Source of the DNA: Reticulitermes lucifugus | Taxonomy: Eukaryota > Arthropoda > Insecta > Blattodea > Rhinotermitidae | DNA: 64,000 nt | Direction of reading: 5' to 3' | NCBI GenBank assembly: GCA_026260175.1 | Contig: JAKCWW010000057.1 | Location: 15,097-79,096, forward strand | In this document: piece by piece, positions 12,240 through 22,799 of the stretch | How positions within the stretch are numbered: position 1 is the stretch's first letter | Layout: each line of letters opens with the position of its first letter | Notes under the pieces: model-generated | Seen by the model: only the letters and a program-made list of their open reading frames with translations | Told to the model about the DNA's origin: nothing | Database searches by the model: none | Program-made: the position numbers and the translations under genes

Positions 12240-12425
12240 GCTAAGAAGAAATTAACTAACTCCATGGAGCAGAGTCCTTCTTGAGAAGCTAACAGGTCGT
12301 CAGCTAGTCNNNNNNNNNNNNNNNNNNNNNNNNNNNNNNNNNNNNNNNNNNNNNNNNNNTTTTGTGGAACCCGAAGGTTCATTACCGCACTCACAAGAGC
12401 CCGCCACCTGTCCCTATCCTAAAGA
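12240..12425 (-). mobile_element. LINE family A 3' end, copy 2 (contains assembly gap)
   Basis: The minus strand reads DRDRWRALVSAVMNLRVPQ up to the gap, then the family 3' untranslated end with CTCCATGGAGTTAGTTA. The motif D-R-W-R-x-L-V-x-x-V-M-N-L-R-V-P is the clearest form of the family tail in the window. A run of 50 N occupies 12310-12359, so part of the tail is unknown. Only the 3' end is present. Confidence 0.7.
12310..12359. other. Assembly gap (50 N)
   Basis: Fifty consecutive N bases lie inside a LINE 3' end. The round length suggests a placeholder of unknown true size, placed where reads could not bridge a dispersed repeat. Confidence 0.95.
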
Positions 12426-12582
12426 AGAAGCTTGCCAAACAAAACAAAGTGGCTGTATGTAGCGCAGGGCGATTACTCCAGTATTGAAAATTGAAGGACA
12501 AAAATTGGCGCGATATGTCGAGGGACATTTAGAATTTTTCGTGATATTTGAAAATGTTTATTTACTTCTCCCACAATTTATC

Positions 12583-12629
12583 GAGGAACCCCTAAAGACG
12601 ATCTGCGGAACCCAGGTTTGGAAACGCTG
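12583..12629 (-). mobile_element. hAT-type terminal fragment
   Basis: On the minus strand this reads CAGCGTTTCCAAACCTGGGT, then TCCGCAGA and AGGGGTTCCTCGA. This CAG.GTTTCC.AAC...GGTTCCGC layout is typical of hAT ends. The opposite end was not found, so the inner limit is arbitrary. It is followed at 12630-12637 by AGTTATAT, the same octamer that follows the hAT-like end at 62182. Confidence 0.5.
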
Positions 12630-12637
12630 AGTTATAT

Positions 12638-13224
12638 GCTGTATCTTCCGAGTTACTAATGGAGTCGTTAAATAAACTAGAAGAACTAAACACAATTAGC
12701 TTTCAAATGAACTAGAAGTAGAGACTGGGAAAAGCTTCGGCTCTCTTGATTATTCGGCTTCAAGAAAAAACATAAACACTGTTCACGCGGACTCAGAAAT
12801 TATTGTCCCAAGGAAGGCAATCAGTTTCAGTACACCGTGTGTAAGCTTCCGAGGAACACATGCAGCTGTCAAGGTACAAATCTGAATACATAAGTACGGA
12901 TCATAGCGAAGATATTCAGCAGGACACTAAATGTACCTTTGGTCAGAGGAACCAAGCAAGTTGGATCAGTTAATTCCGCTGCTCGAAGTAGCTGTGTAAC
13001 AAGAATGTTTATTGTTAACAATTATTGTAAATCAGCTCCATTTATGTTTCCTTTCCTACAGAAAATTTTCAAGAATCTCTTCGTAACTGATGGCCCATTG
13101 GGGTGTGCAGTACCAACCAACCACAACAATTTGGTGATGAAACTGTCTTATATTTTGTGCAGAACTTCATAAGGCACACTGGATGTCTGAAGAAACGCCC
13201 TGTTTTAGTTATTCTAAAAATCTA
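12638..13224. other. Intergenic, nothing recognised
   Basis: A 77-codon frame at 12939-13172 has no recognisable motif. No repeats with clear termini. Confidence 0.35.
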
Positions 13225-13510
13225 ATTACGAAACTCCATGAGAAAAATCCTTCCTGACAGGCCAACAAGCCCTCAGCTAGTCAAGAAATTTCCTGAATTT
13301 TATTGAAACTGAAGATCAAATGATGTGTTCACAACAGCTCGCCACATGTTCCAAATTTGAGCCAGATTACTGGCGTCACGTCTGTCCATCATATTTAAGA
13401 ACCACCTTAATATTGTACTGCAATCCAGGCCCAGGTACTCCAAGTCGTCTCGTTCTTCAGGTTTTCAAACCAAAATCTTGTGGGATAGCAAGCAACGTGC
13501 CTCCCTTATC
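13225..13510 (-). mobile_element. LINE family A 3' relic, copy 3
   Basis: Shares the untranslated words CTCAGCTAGTCAAGAAATTTCCT and the LAQIW.MWRAVV-type segment with copies at 13.6 and 33.5 kb when read on the minus strand. It is more decayed than copy 4, which lies immediately downstream in the same orientation. The pair may be two insertions or a tandem duplication. Confidence 0.55.
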
Positions 13511-13547
13511 TGATCCTCTTCGACTTTATCACAATACTACTTCTAAA

Positions 13548-13890
13548 CTACATGCAACTAACTAGGTAACAAATTCCATGGAGCAGAGACTTTGTTGAGG
13601 AGATAAAATGTCTCAAGCTAGTCAAGAGATTCCCCACATTGTACGGAACCCGGAAGCTCATTACCGCATTCACAAAAGTCCGCCACCTGTCCCTGTTCTG
13701 AGACATATCAATACTGTCCAAGCTGCCCATTCCACCTTTTTAAAAATCGCATTATTATTATCCTCCCATCTACGCCTAGTCTTCCAAGTGGTCTCTTTCC
13801 CTCAGGTTTCCCCACCAAAGCCCTGTATAAAATTCACCTCGGCCCCATGTGTGCTAAATGCCCCGTCAATCTCATTCTTCTAGATTTGAT
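13548..13890 (-). mobile_element. LINE family A 3' end, copy 4
   Basis: The minus strand reads SIDMSQNRDRWRTFVNAVM then SFRVPYNVGNLLTSL, the family C-terminal tail. Upstream of it (higher coordinates) a GP.GK.PLGR..RRW-like region corresponds to the better preserved segment of copy 5. The element ends in CCATGGAATTTGTTACCTAG close to a short TTAG-like tail. Only the 3' few hundred bases are present. Confidence 0.7.
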
Positions 13891-14761
13891 TACTCAAATA
13901 ATATTTGCTGAGGAGTACCGATCACAAAGCTTCTGCAAAATCATATTTCACTTGTCGGTTGCCGTTTTAAGTTACTGCTAGCAGACGAGACTGATCATGT
14001 TTTCCTTCCCTCCACACACGTCACTTCGATTTTAGTCTCTTGGCGTATTTTTGTAAGAAACTTAAAGAAGAATAAAAATGTTGTTTGGAAAGTTGGATGA
14101 AATTAACCCCTGGAATACCACGACAATTTATAACCTTCTTTCCTTTGTACAGTTTGCTCTCCGCAGAACAGCAACACCAACAATTATCCACGCACGATTT
14201 TACACAGTAGGAATATGGCCATTTGAATGAGACATTTTTATAGACGACATCTTTCAACTGGTATGGGTAACAGGCCGCCTTAAATCAGAAGTACTGGATA
14301 GTGGCGACTTATTCATAGAACAGCAAAATATTTCGTCAGAAAGTTGCGTTTCAAATTAGTCCACAAGAAGGAAGATGATATGGCATTAAACAGTTGTAAG
14401 ACACAAATTTCCGTAAGTCTGAAGCGACAGGTTAGTCAGCGAAACCACAGAGTTAGGTCCAAAGAAATGTAAAAGAAGTAGTAAATGAAAACCTTCGCCC
14501 ATATTCGAATTGACAGAACGCAATACGAAGTAAAAGAGAGGGACGTTAAGTGTGCTATAGTAGAAAGCAAACCTGTCAAAAATGCTTCAGAATCAAGTGG
14601 GAATAAAGATAAAACGTAAAGAGGGAAAAATGAATAGTTAAAGGGTGAGAGCATGAAGAACAACGGAAAGAGAAACCTAAGACGCATTCTACAAATGTAC
14701 AAAGCAAAGATGAAGACGAAAATGACTGGATTTTCCTTGAGAGGTTAATACCTTAGCTAGG
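13891..14761. other. Intergenic, nothing recognised
   Basis: AT-rich sequence with short frames on both strands and no recognisable domain. It ends at the TAA target duplication of the Harbinger-type element. Confidence 0.35.
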
Positions 14762-14764
14762 TAA

Positions 14765-15998
14765 GGGTGCAGTTACACGTGAGAGTAAAGTGTCGCGAGT
14801 CCTATCGAGAGTATCTAGCGAAGAAGTTTAGAAGTGAGGGTGATTCCTGGCGAGATGGCTCTCTGCAAGTGCTCTGAGAGCAGCGGACTTGTCAGAACTC
14901 TTTGATTACGAAATTTTAGTTTACACGTGAGGTGAACTTCTGCTAGTTCTGAGAACAAGCACATGCCGGTGACAGCATCAGCTGTTTGTGAACACGCTGG
15001 AGTGAACAGAAGAAGTTCTGTACCGTTCCGTCACTGACCAGACAAGGCTCGACTTCGCGATGCAAAATTCTCAGCTGCCGTGTTATGACCTTAGTTATTA
15101 ACAAAAGAAGAAATAGGAAAAGAAAATGTTGGGTTAAGTTATGAGAATATTTAATATATTGCACATACATGGTTTAAAAATATATGAATAAACATAAATT
15201 ATATAAACATTCAAATGTATTCAAAACACATTATTTAAATTCCATCAAGGAACGTTAGCTGTAATTATTTGTTAGTTGTTCATTTAATGAGGCTGTCAGT
15301 ACTATGTAGCATGGAATAATTGGATGAGCGTGACTAATGAATTTGAAATGATGCAGAAAGTTAAGGTGGGCCTACTTTTCTGGAATCTGATTGGAAGGAA
15401 TGAAGAAAAAAATTAAGGACTTCCAGAGAGTCGGTGGCCCGGGCGAGATTAGAACCAGGAACTATCCCAAATACAAGTGGCAAATTTATTTGATAAGACA
15501 GTTTGTAGTTTCACATACATAATGCATGCAGTTTACAAATTACTTGTCTATTGCACACTAAGAAGGTAAGTATATGCAGCAATATACAATGGATTGACTT
15601 CAAATGTTGTGATTTTTTCGCTGCACTTCAGTCGAATTAATGTTTAACGCCTCGCCTATTGAAAGCGAACACTTTTTTGGGAGGTATGTGACTGTTGTCC
15701 CAAACCTCCAGTCGTGAGACATAAAAACTTGTTCATTTCGTCGTTTCATCCCTTGTCGACATCCTCCACGTCGCAAGCTGCTGTCAGCGATACCGACTTT
15801 TCTATTCTATTTGAGACTGCAGCTGAGAGGAAGCATGGCGCTACTGTACACGGACGAAGGAAGTGCTCTCAAGCCGACTGTCCGCTAGTTACAAGACATT
15901 TGAGATTCAGCTCTCGAAGGCGGTTACACGTGAGACAGCGTCTCTCGAGAGTAGCTGACAGACTCTCGCGAGGTTTACTCTCACGTGTAACTCCACCC
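14765..15998. mobile_element. PIF/Harbinger-type non-autonomous DNA transposon, 1,234 bp, TAA TSD
   Basis: The left end reads GGGTGCAGTTACACGTGAGA and the right end, reverse-complemented, reads GGGTGGAGTTACACGTGAGA; similarity continues through GTAAA and a CGCGAG word. TAA lies immediately outside both ends (14762-14764 and 15999-16001), the 3-bp duplication expected of PIF/Harbinger. The 11-mer TTACACGTGAG occurs at 14773, 14931 and 15924, and inverted at 15980-15990; such subterminal repeats are usual transposase binding sites. Internal frames (for example 15714-16001, and 14943-15170 on the minus strand) do not show a DDE nuclease or Myb domain, so the copy depends on a partner elsewhere. 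Confidence 0.85.
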
Positions 15999-16001
15999 TA
16001 A

Positions 16002-16307
16002 GAACTGGCTAGAATGCTTAAACTGCAAAGATCATTATGATGTATTATTTATATTACTGTTTATTGAGGTATCAATTATTGCCCATCCCTTCTGGACAGC
16101 ACAAGTCGCCGTATTCCTACTCGTAATTATACAGAATAACCCTTGTTTCCTATTGGCTTTTGGCTGGATGCGTTCCTGCTAATAACTCGGTGTTCACAGA
16201 AACTGACAATTTTAAGAGAGAAATTAATTCTCTGAACCAAATTTTGGATTAATGTGATATAATTTACTCGGCGGTACCTGTCAGTTTAATATGTTTTGTG
16301 TGTTAAC
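16002..16307. other. Intergenic, nothing recognised
   Basis: Short AT-rich spacer between the Harbinger-type element and a foldback element. No feature seen. Confidence 0.35.
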
Positions 16308-16418
16308 GTACAAGTTCTATTAAATACAAGACCAACTAGATGCACAATTTGCATCTAGTTGGTCTTGTTTTAATATATACAAGATGCACGGTGAAAACAA
16401 TCTTAAGTACAAGTTCTA
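16308..16418. mobile_element. Very short foldback element (87 bp) with 12-bp TSD
   Basis: GTACAAGTTCTA occurs at 16308-16319 and again at 16407-16418. The 87 bp between holds a perfect 19-bp hairpin: ACAAGACCAACTAGATGCA at 16326-16344, a five-base loop, and its exact complement at 16350-16368. TGCACGGT follows at 16385-16392, about 14 bp from the right border. The order of hairpin, TGCACGGT and border repeat is that of the larger elements at 2.5 and 21.3 kb, so I read this as a minimal member of the same family. Confidence 0.6.
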
Positions 16419-16419
16419 G

Positions 16420-17100
16420 TTTGTCATTTAAACGGTCTATGGTTGCTGAGTCGGAAAGTATTTAAGCAACAAAGTAATGTAGCGTAAAGGAATTCATTAG
16501 GCTGTTTAAGACAGCACTTAATTTATAATTTTGTTGTAGGTACTGTATTTTACTGTTGTTCCATTCTTTTTATGTTTGTGTCTATGTATTTATATTATAT
16601 TTGCATACTTGTGCCGGCTCTACAACTGTCCTCTGTGATGTTAAGCCAGCACGTCAATAAACAAGTACTGAATTTATAGAACTAAATTATTATTATTACG
16701 GTAGTACTAGACGCAGTAGCAGTAGTAGTAGCAGCAGCAGTAGTAACAGTAACGTACCTACAATAGCACATTGTTGTGGACACAGTAATAAACCTGTTGT
16801 TTTGGGTTCCAAAACTGGCCGGATATTTCGTCACCAGTTAAATAAGGTCCCTGCTTGATGGGGTAAAATATAATACAAAATATCGTCCAATAGAAATGCT
16901 TGTAACTGAATTAATAAATGCTGTATCCCACAGCACGTTCTCCAGAACCACAATCGATTCTTGGAAAGTCTGGAAACGAAACGTTACATTCACTCAGACT
17001 TTGTCAGGACACTAAATCCAACCAGCCTATAATCCAAAGGTACAGGAACACTTTTCCGGGAGTAAAGTGAATGGAACTTAAAGCTGAACAATGATCTGTA
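16420..17100. other. Intergenic with triplet-rich patch
   Basis: Contains an (AGT/AGC)n-like patch at about 16706-16745. Nothing that encodes a recognisable product. The stretch from about 16920 leads into the LINE family B end but shows no matching peptide. Confidence 0.35.
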
Positions 17101-17400
17101 CGTGCGGTTTGGTCCACCGTCCAGACGTACCAAATTATACATACTCGGTGAATTATACTTAAGAGGCCTTATTATTAGTACGATTGGTCACATCTTGCGT
17201 AGAAACCGCTTTCTAAAATACGTTATTGAAGGAAAGATAGAAGGGACGATAAGAGGAGGAAGCAAACGTAAGCATCTACTGGATGAACTTAAGAAAAATA
17301 AAATTTACTAGATTTTAAGAGAGGAAGCACTAGATCGCAGTCTCTGGAGAACTCGCTTTGGAAGAGGCTGTGTACCTGTCGTAAGACAGACAACGTTATT
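17101..17400 (+). mobile_element. LINE family B 3' end, copy 1
   Basis: The frame reads IGHILRRNRFLKYVIEGKIE, continues through GGSKRKHLLDELK, and after a frame change the end REEALDR.LWRTRFGRGCVPVV is recognisable. This is the extreme C terminus of a non-LTR reverse transcriptase polyprotein. The same peptide is found at 20.2-20.5 kb. The coding end is followed by a long (TAA)n and (TAG)n microsatellite (17405-17460), which fits a LINE with a simple-repeat 3' tail. Only the 3' end is present. Confidence 0.75.
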
Positions 17401-17403
17401 ATT

Positions 17404-17404
<1 letters not shown>

Positions 17405-17435
<31 letters not shown>

Positions 17436-17460
17436 TAGTAGTAGTAGTAGTAGTAGTAGT
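17405..17460. repeat. (TAA)n then (TAG)n microsatellite
   Basis: About ten TAA units (17405-17434) pass directly into about eight TAG units (17436-17460). Its position just after a LINE family B end suggests it grew from the element's 3' tail. Confidence 0.85.
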
Positions 17461-17464
17461 GGAC

Positions 17465-19850
17465 TGAGGCGTATTTTATATAGAAGAAAAAGCCGTAATT
17501 GTACAGACACAAGACTGTGTGGCATATCACACCGATAACGTAATACAGAGAGGATCAAGCCTATGCGTTACATCATCATGTAACTATCATGCAGTTGGGC
17601 CACTTTTTGACCCGTTCCAGTCTCACACATCTAGAAGTCCCTTCAATGGTCCTCCCTGGTTCCTTCTGCCTTTTGGTGTGTTATTTTATATTATCCTGGG
17701 TAATCTGTTAAGAGGCATTCTATTTACATGTTGTATCCAATTTATCTTGTAGTCCTGTATTTTATCCAAAACTGAGGCTTTTTACTATATTACGGTTTGA
17801 CAATATAATTACAAAAAATACACATATTGGAAAAAATGTTAATGTCGAGTAAGAATATCATTGAGACTACTGTAACAAACGGTACTTAATATTTTTCAAA
17901 GACACCATTAATACTGGTCCTAACAGAACCCAAAATATTTTGGGTGTTATTAAGCAACACAAAGTAAATAGGCTGGACGAATAAATGTTACAGTTGCACT
18001 AGACTGATTCAAAAGTAATTTCCTGACATTGAAGTCGAAAGAGAAATATAAATGTTAAGATTAATTTTAATTTATTTCTACAATCTCCTATGTGGACTTT
18101 ACGTCGCTTTACGAGTGGGTTGCCTTCGATATCCTGTAACATTTATTCTAGCCACACGCCCTGCCTGCCACAGCCGCCTAGATTTCACAGCCCTAAAAAT
18201 ATTGAGGCATTTTATAAGTAATTATGACGTTCCTCATTATGTAGTATTCTAAATTTGTTCATTTACGTATCCCTCTTGGAACGAAATATTTCCCTGCGAA
18301 TGTTCTTTTCAAGTGTCTATACCCGGCCTTTTCTAAAGTAACCAAAATTCTGTGTGATTCTAAGCGTCATAGAAGAAGCAGTTTAACGTTCAAGCACTCT
18401 CGCAACGCCACTTGCTCCTACGAATTCCTTCCCCAACTCCGCCATTCGGATGAGGAATAATGGCAGTGATATAGCACCAACCTCCATTCCGCCAGCAAGC
18501 AGATTGAAATGCTCGTAAAATGTGATTTAAGTGCGTGAGAAGAATTCATTCAGTGACGGGTCATTGAGTAACGCAATGCGTCAAGCGTCTAAGGTCCCTG
18601 TAGACTACTGCAGAAAACTTAAAATTGGGCTGAACCTAAATAATTACAATCGCCTAATTTGCTTTGTGTGAGTCCGGAAAATGTTTCGTTCGAAGTAAAG
18701 CCCTGAAAAACAAATCAAGGTTATGACAACCTGTTACCTGCCGTAGCTGTGACATGTTTTGGGAACTCACCAACGTAGTGGGTATATTACACAATGATTA
18801 GATAATTGGATCTGTTTTCGTGTTCAGATGTAAATGGGGCCACGGATCCCAATCGATGGTGCCTGTTTGAAAGAGCCAGACGCTTTTACTGGAACTGCCC
18901 AACAAGCCCATCATTAAAATTAGTTCGTCCGATTTAACCTGAAGACTAAAGCAGACCAAATTTTCTAAAGGTGTAAACTTCCCCAAGAAATGGGCAATGT
19001 ACAGAAAACTAGCGAAGATAATTTCAATGTAATCTCGTTGGGATCCTTCAAGGTTGAATTGCGACATGTCCTTAGGATATAGGCGTGTAAGGGTATGAAC
19101 AGTGGTGAGGAGAAAGTGAGGTTTCATATTCTCACGGTGGTTAATACGAATATTACTTTCTCCTCGGATACGATTTCTCGAACTTCTCTTCCTCATTCCT
19201 CACCACCCATACTCTCTCAATAACAACACTGATCTCTACAGGACCACCATCTCCCACTGGACTGTTCGCAGTGCCGGCGCCTGTCTTCCCTTTTCTACAT
19301 TATGTACCCAGCCGCCTTGCAGGTTTACTCTTGTGCATTCTACATGGAGGCAGCAGTTTCCACGGAAACATTGGTAACGGTCCATCAAACTACACAGCTA
19401 CATATCCAAGCCGGTGAGTTTGGAGAAAATCCTATGTATTAGCAGACTAATCTACCTTCGTTTCACAGTAAAATAAACATGAAAAAATTTCCTGTTAGAA
19501 AACAGTATTATGTTTTATGTACGGTTTATATGTAGCTATGTCAGTGTAGCGATTCTGTTAGTCAGAAAAAACAAGTAAGTCTTACGCCATGTTTCATTTG
19601 TCGTGGAAAGGATTCGAAAGCTTTACATCTTCCGGCAGTGAGAAGTTTGATTTTGTTCTCCCAACACTATTTTTACCTCACTATAAAAGGATATAAATTA
19701 TTTAAAGCAGTGTCCATCACAGTATAAATCGCAGCCAGTACGTGAGCGTTGTCACTGATCCGCGAAATATTATAAACGGATTATTACTTTCATTATCATG
19801 TGTTTAACACAGAAGGATACAACGTTAACTTTTCAGACTCAAATCACGTT
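17465..19850. other. Intergenic, no gene supported
   Basis: The longest frame is 132 codons on the minus strand (18798-19196), beginning MRKRSSRNRIRG. I recognise no domain, signal peptide or repeat in it and cannot tell it from chance. No transposon termini or RNA genes were seen. Confidence 0.35.
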
Positions 19851-20495
19851 ACATGTTTGAAGATATATCACTATTTTATGTGGAATATTTCAACTACTTG
19901 GGTAGCATGATAACAAATGATGCAAGATGTACAAGCAAAACTAAATCCAGGACTGTCATGGAAAAAGCACCCTTCAACAAGAAGAAGGCTCTTTTCACCA
20001 GCGAACTGGAATTAAATGTATGGAAGAAACGAGTGAAGTGCTACAATTGGAGCAGAGCTTTGTATGGCGATGAAACTTGGACACTTCGGAAAGTAGATCA
20101 GAAATACCTGGAAAGTTATGAAATGTGGTGCTGGAGAAGGCTGGAGAAGATAGTTGGAACAATCATGTGAGAAATGCAATTTTACATAGAGTCAATGACG
20201 AAAGGAATATCTTAAATACAATAAAAAGAAGGAAGGCTAACTGGATTGGTCATATCTTGCGTACGAGCTGCCTTCTAAAACACGTTACTGAAAGGAAAGA
20301 TAGTGGGAAGGATAGAAGTGACGGTACGACGAAGAACAAGATGTAAACAGTTACTGGATGGCCTTGAGGAAACGAGAGGATAATGGAAATTGAAAGAGGA
20401 AGCACTAAATCGCACTCTGTGGAGCACTCGCTTTGGAAGAGGCTATGGACCTGTCGTAAAACACAAAACAGAATTAATGAATAAATGAATGAATA
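19850..20495 (+). mobile_element. LINE family B 3' end, copy 2
   Basis: The longest LINE fragment in the window. The frame at 19853-20170 reads VEYFNYLGSMITNDARCTSK, then CYNWSRALYGDETWTLRKVD and YEMWCWRRLEKI. These are the Y-F-x-Y-L-G and A-L-Y-G-x-E-T-W-T blocks that lie C-terminal to the reverse transcriptase core in many non-LTR elements. An adjoining frame gives WIGHILRTSCLLKHV, and a third gives EEALNRTLWSTRFGRGYGPV. The coding end is followed by AATG/AATA repeats (20474-20503). The catalytic core is absent because the copy is 5'-truncated, and frame changes show it is dead. Confidence 0.85.
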
Positions 20496-20504
20496 AATGA
20501 ATCG

Positions 20505-21235
20505 CTATTTTGTTTGAATGTGTACTATGTTTGTGACGCAATGGTGTGCAATTCATTGACTAGTTGGCCTACTAAGTACCGGCCCGCGGCGACTTTTAAA
20601 TATACGTGCCACACCACAGGGACATCAGACCACAGGGACCCTTGAATACAAGTACCGCTCGCAATATCAAAATCTGAGAAAAAAGATTTAATGGTGCAGA
20701 CATTTTACGCTCATTGTTTAAGTTTCAGATAAGCTCATACTAAAGATGAACCAACATAAAGTTACCTTTTGGCACACATTTTCAATAGTTTCTCCCACCA
20801 CCACAATTATTCGGAGACTTTTGATGCACAAAGATATACACAGTTCAGTCATAGAGCAACAGTAAGAGTAATCGAAGGCCTACACATGTTACAGACCTAA
20901 CTTTTCGCGAACAAATTCATCGTTCTTCGTAGTCTAATTAGCACTTCGACCGTAAATAATCGAGCTACTCATTTAACCTTATTCGCCAATGCAGACATTT
21001 ATATATATTAATCTTCTGTTCAGACATATAATAATTTAAGCTTTGAGTACACCAAATTACATTCTTTCTTTTTCTTAAGAATTCTCCTTTTGACATCGAC
21101 AAATTTATTAGCGGTGGTGTGCAATATCTTAAAGCAGTATGTTGATCCTTCAGTCAAAAAGCAGAAATTCGCAAATGTGTAGTAGGCTGTGCACGTATTT
21201 TGTACACATCGAGAACCACTCACGTTAATTAGTAA
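20505..21235. other. Intergenic, nothing recognised
   Basis: No gene or element seen. ACCACAGGGAC is repeated in close tandem at about 20625 and 20645. Confidence 0.35.
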
Positions 21236-21431
21236 ATTACAAATATACCTTCACTTTATATTCACCGTGCATCTTTTTATAATTGAATTATTTGTACCAA
21301 CAAATGCACTAAGGCAGTTTTTTCACTGTTTTCTTTATTATACGGATGGGGCATCCTTATAATAAAGAAAACAGTGAAAAAACTGTCTTAGTGCATTTGT
21401 TGGTACAAATAATTCAATTACAAATATACCT
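21236..21431. mobile_element. Foldback element with about 62-bp stem and 15-bp TSD
   Basis: ATTACAAATATACCT flanks the insert at 21236-21250 and 21417-21431. The insert is almost entirely one hairpin: from about 21279, ATAATTGAATTATTTGTACC and onward to TTATTATA is mirrored by the sequence ending at 21420, with one or two mismatches over about 62 bp and a loop of about 15 bases around GGATGGGGCATCC. The stem includes TAGTGCATTTGTTGGT, shared with the elements at 2.5 and 36.5 kb. ACCGTGCA at 21264-21271 is the reverse of the family's terminal TGCACGGT, 13 bp from the border. Confidence 0.7.
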
Positions 21432-22790
21432 GTTTAATAGATAAAAACTAACATCTTATTCCATCCGCCAGTTTAACTAAAATCGTAACATTGCGCTTTC
21501 ACTGATTAAAAATATTCGTAAAATACGTAATTGTTTACATTTTTAAAAAAGTTGTTGATTTCATCTTGAAGGAATTTCTTACTTCTGGGCGTTAGAATAC
21601 TTATTGTATTAATTTTACTGAAGAAGTTTGATAGACTGCAGACGTATGAATTAATAGAGTAATAAATAAACAAATGAAAGGTATCACGTTTTTACTCTGT
21701 TCAACAGAAGCAATACAAGTTTTTTTTGTCTAAAATCACTACATTCCTCAACAATTAGAACACGTTTTCCCTGAGCACACACAAAGACGACACGAAAACC
21801 ATTTCTCTTATTTTCCTCCTCTAATTCTAGAACAATTTGAAACCAAATCTCTGTATTTCTTTCGCAAACGAAAAGGATGTAAGGAGTGGGGAGAGTAGAA
21901 GAAATAAAAGAAAAGGCAAACCCACTTAGCTCTTTATTCTGTCTTAGTGTAACCCAGGCGATCGACCAGTCACTTCAGTTTTCCTTCCACTCTCCCGCAA
22001 ATGTCAGGGAGAAGAAATATTGCTGCGAATTACTTCTGCCTGTGCAATTGGCAGCTTTTACGTGGGCTATCGATCACAATGCCCAGCGCTCTGTTTTATA
22101 TTTCAATTCTATCTTTATATATATATAAAACGAAGAACAGGACAACCAGAACTCCAAACGAGGGAATTGAAACCGTATAATTTCACCGACCCCACTCCAA
22201 CCCTTCTCATGCTTGAATGGTTTTAGAAGGGCATGTGCTGTGTTCTTTTCTCCCAGATTCTCCTTATCAGAAAACACGATAGATGAGGATAACATTAGGT
22301 CAAAGCGTTAACAACGACAGTTCCTTTTCAGTAGTACGTACAGTAAATCAGTATTAGCAAAAATATCTCTCGTTTGTTAACACACATTGAGAAATGCATC
22401 CCTAGAAATAATTTTAATTCACAGTTGTCTTTTAAGCAGAAATATACTCTTTTATATTCTCATATGAACTAGAAATTCATAAACATCTGAAATAGAAATA
22501 ACAGGAGATGTACTGCTTAGTGACATCATCAACTGTTAAAACGTATTCCAAGCAAATTTGGACACATTTTTTAAATCAACTTATGGCTTTCATTCAATCA
22601 TTTATTTACATATAGAAGAGACTAAATGTATGAAGTTTCTACTTATGAAAGGTCGTCCAGTCTTCTGTTACTTACTCTCTCTTATATATATGTGTGTGTA
22701 TGTGTGTGTGTGTGTGTGTAGGCCGAAAAGAAATACGCGTAAAAGCTCTCCACGGTGCGAAAATAAGTCTAAATATTACTCAACAAATTG
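21432..22790. other. Intergenic with GT microsatellite
   Basis: No gene recognised. A (TA)n/(TG)n tract lies at 22684-22719. Short frames across it are artefacts. Confidence 0.35.
22684..22719. repeat. (TA)n(TG)n microsatellite
   Basis: A short TA run passing into about 15 TG units with one TA interruption. Confidence 0.9.
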
Positions 22791-22799
22791 ACTTAGATG

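Noticed and set aside
12134-12394. Frame across the N gap
   Set aside because: It includes unknown bases and is the LINE family A tail plus its untranslated end.
15425-15470. SINE fragment inside the Harbinger-type element
   Set aside because: A single GGTTCTAATC word on the minus strand without box A or body.
18798-19196. 132-codon minus frame as a host gene
   Set aside because: No domain, no splice or promoter context, and composition like its surroundings.
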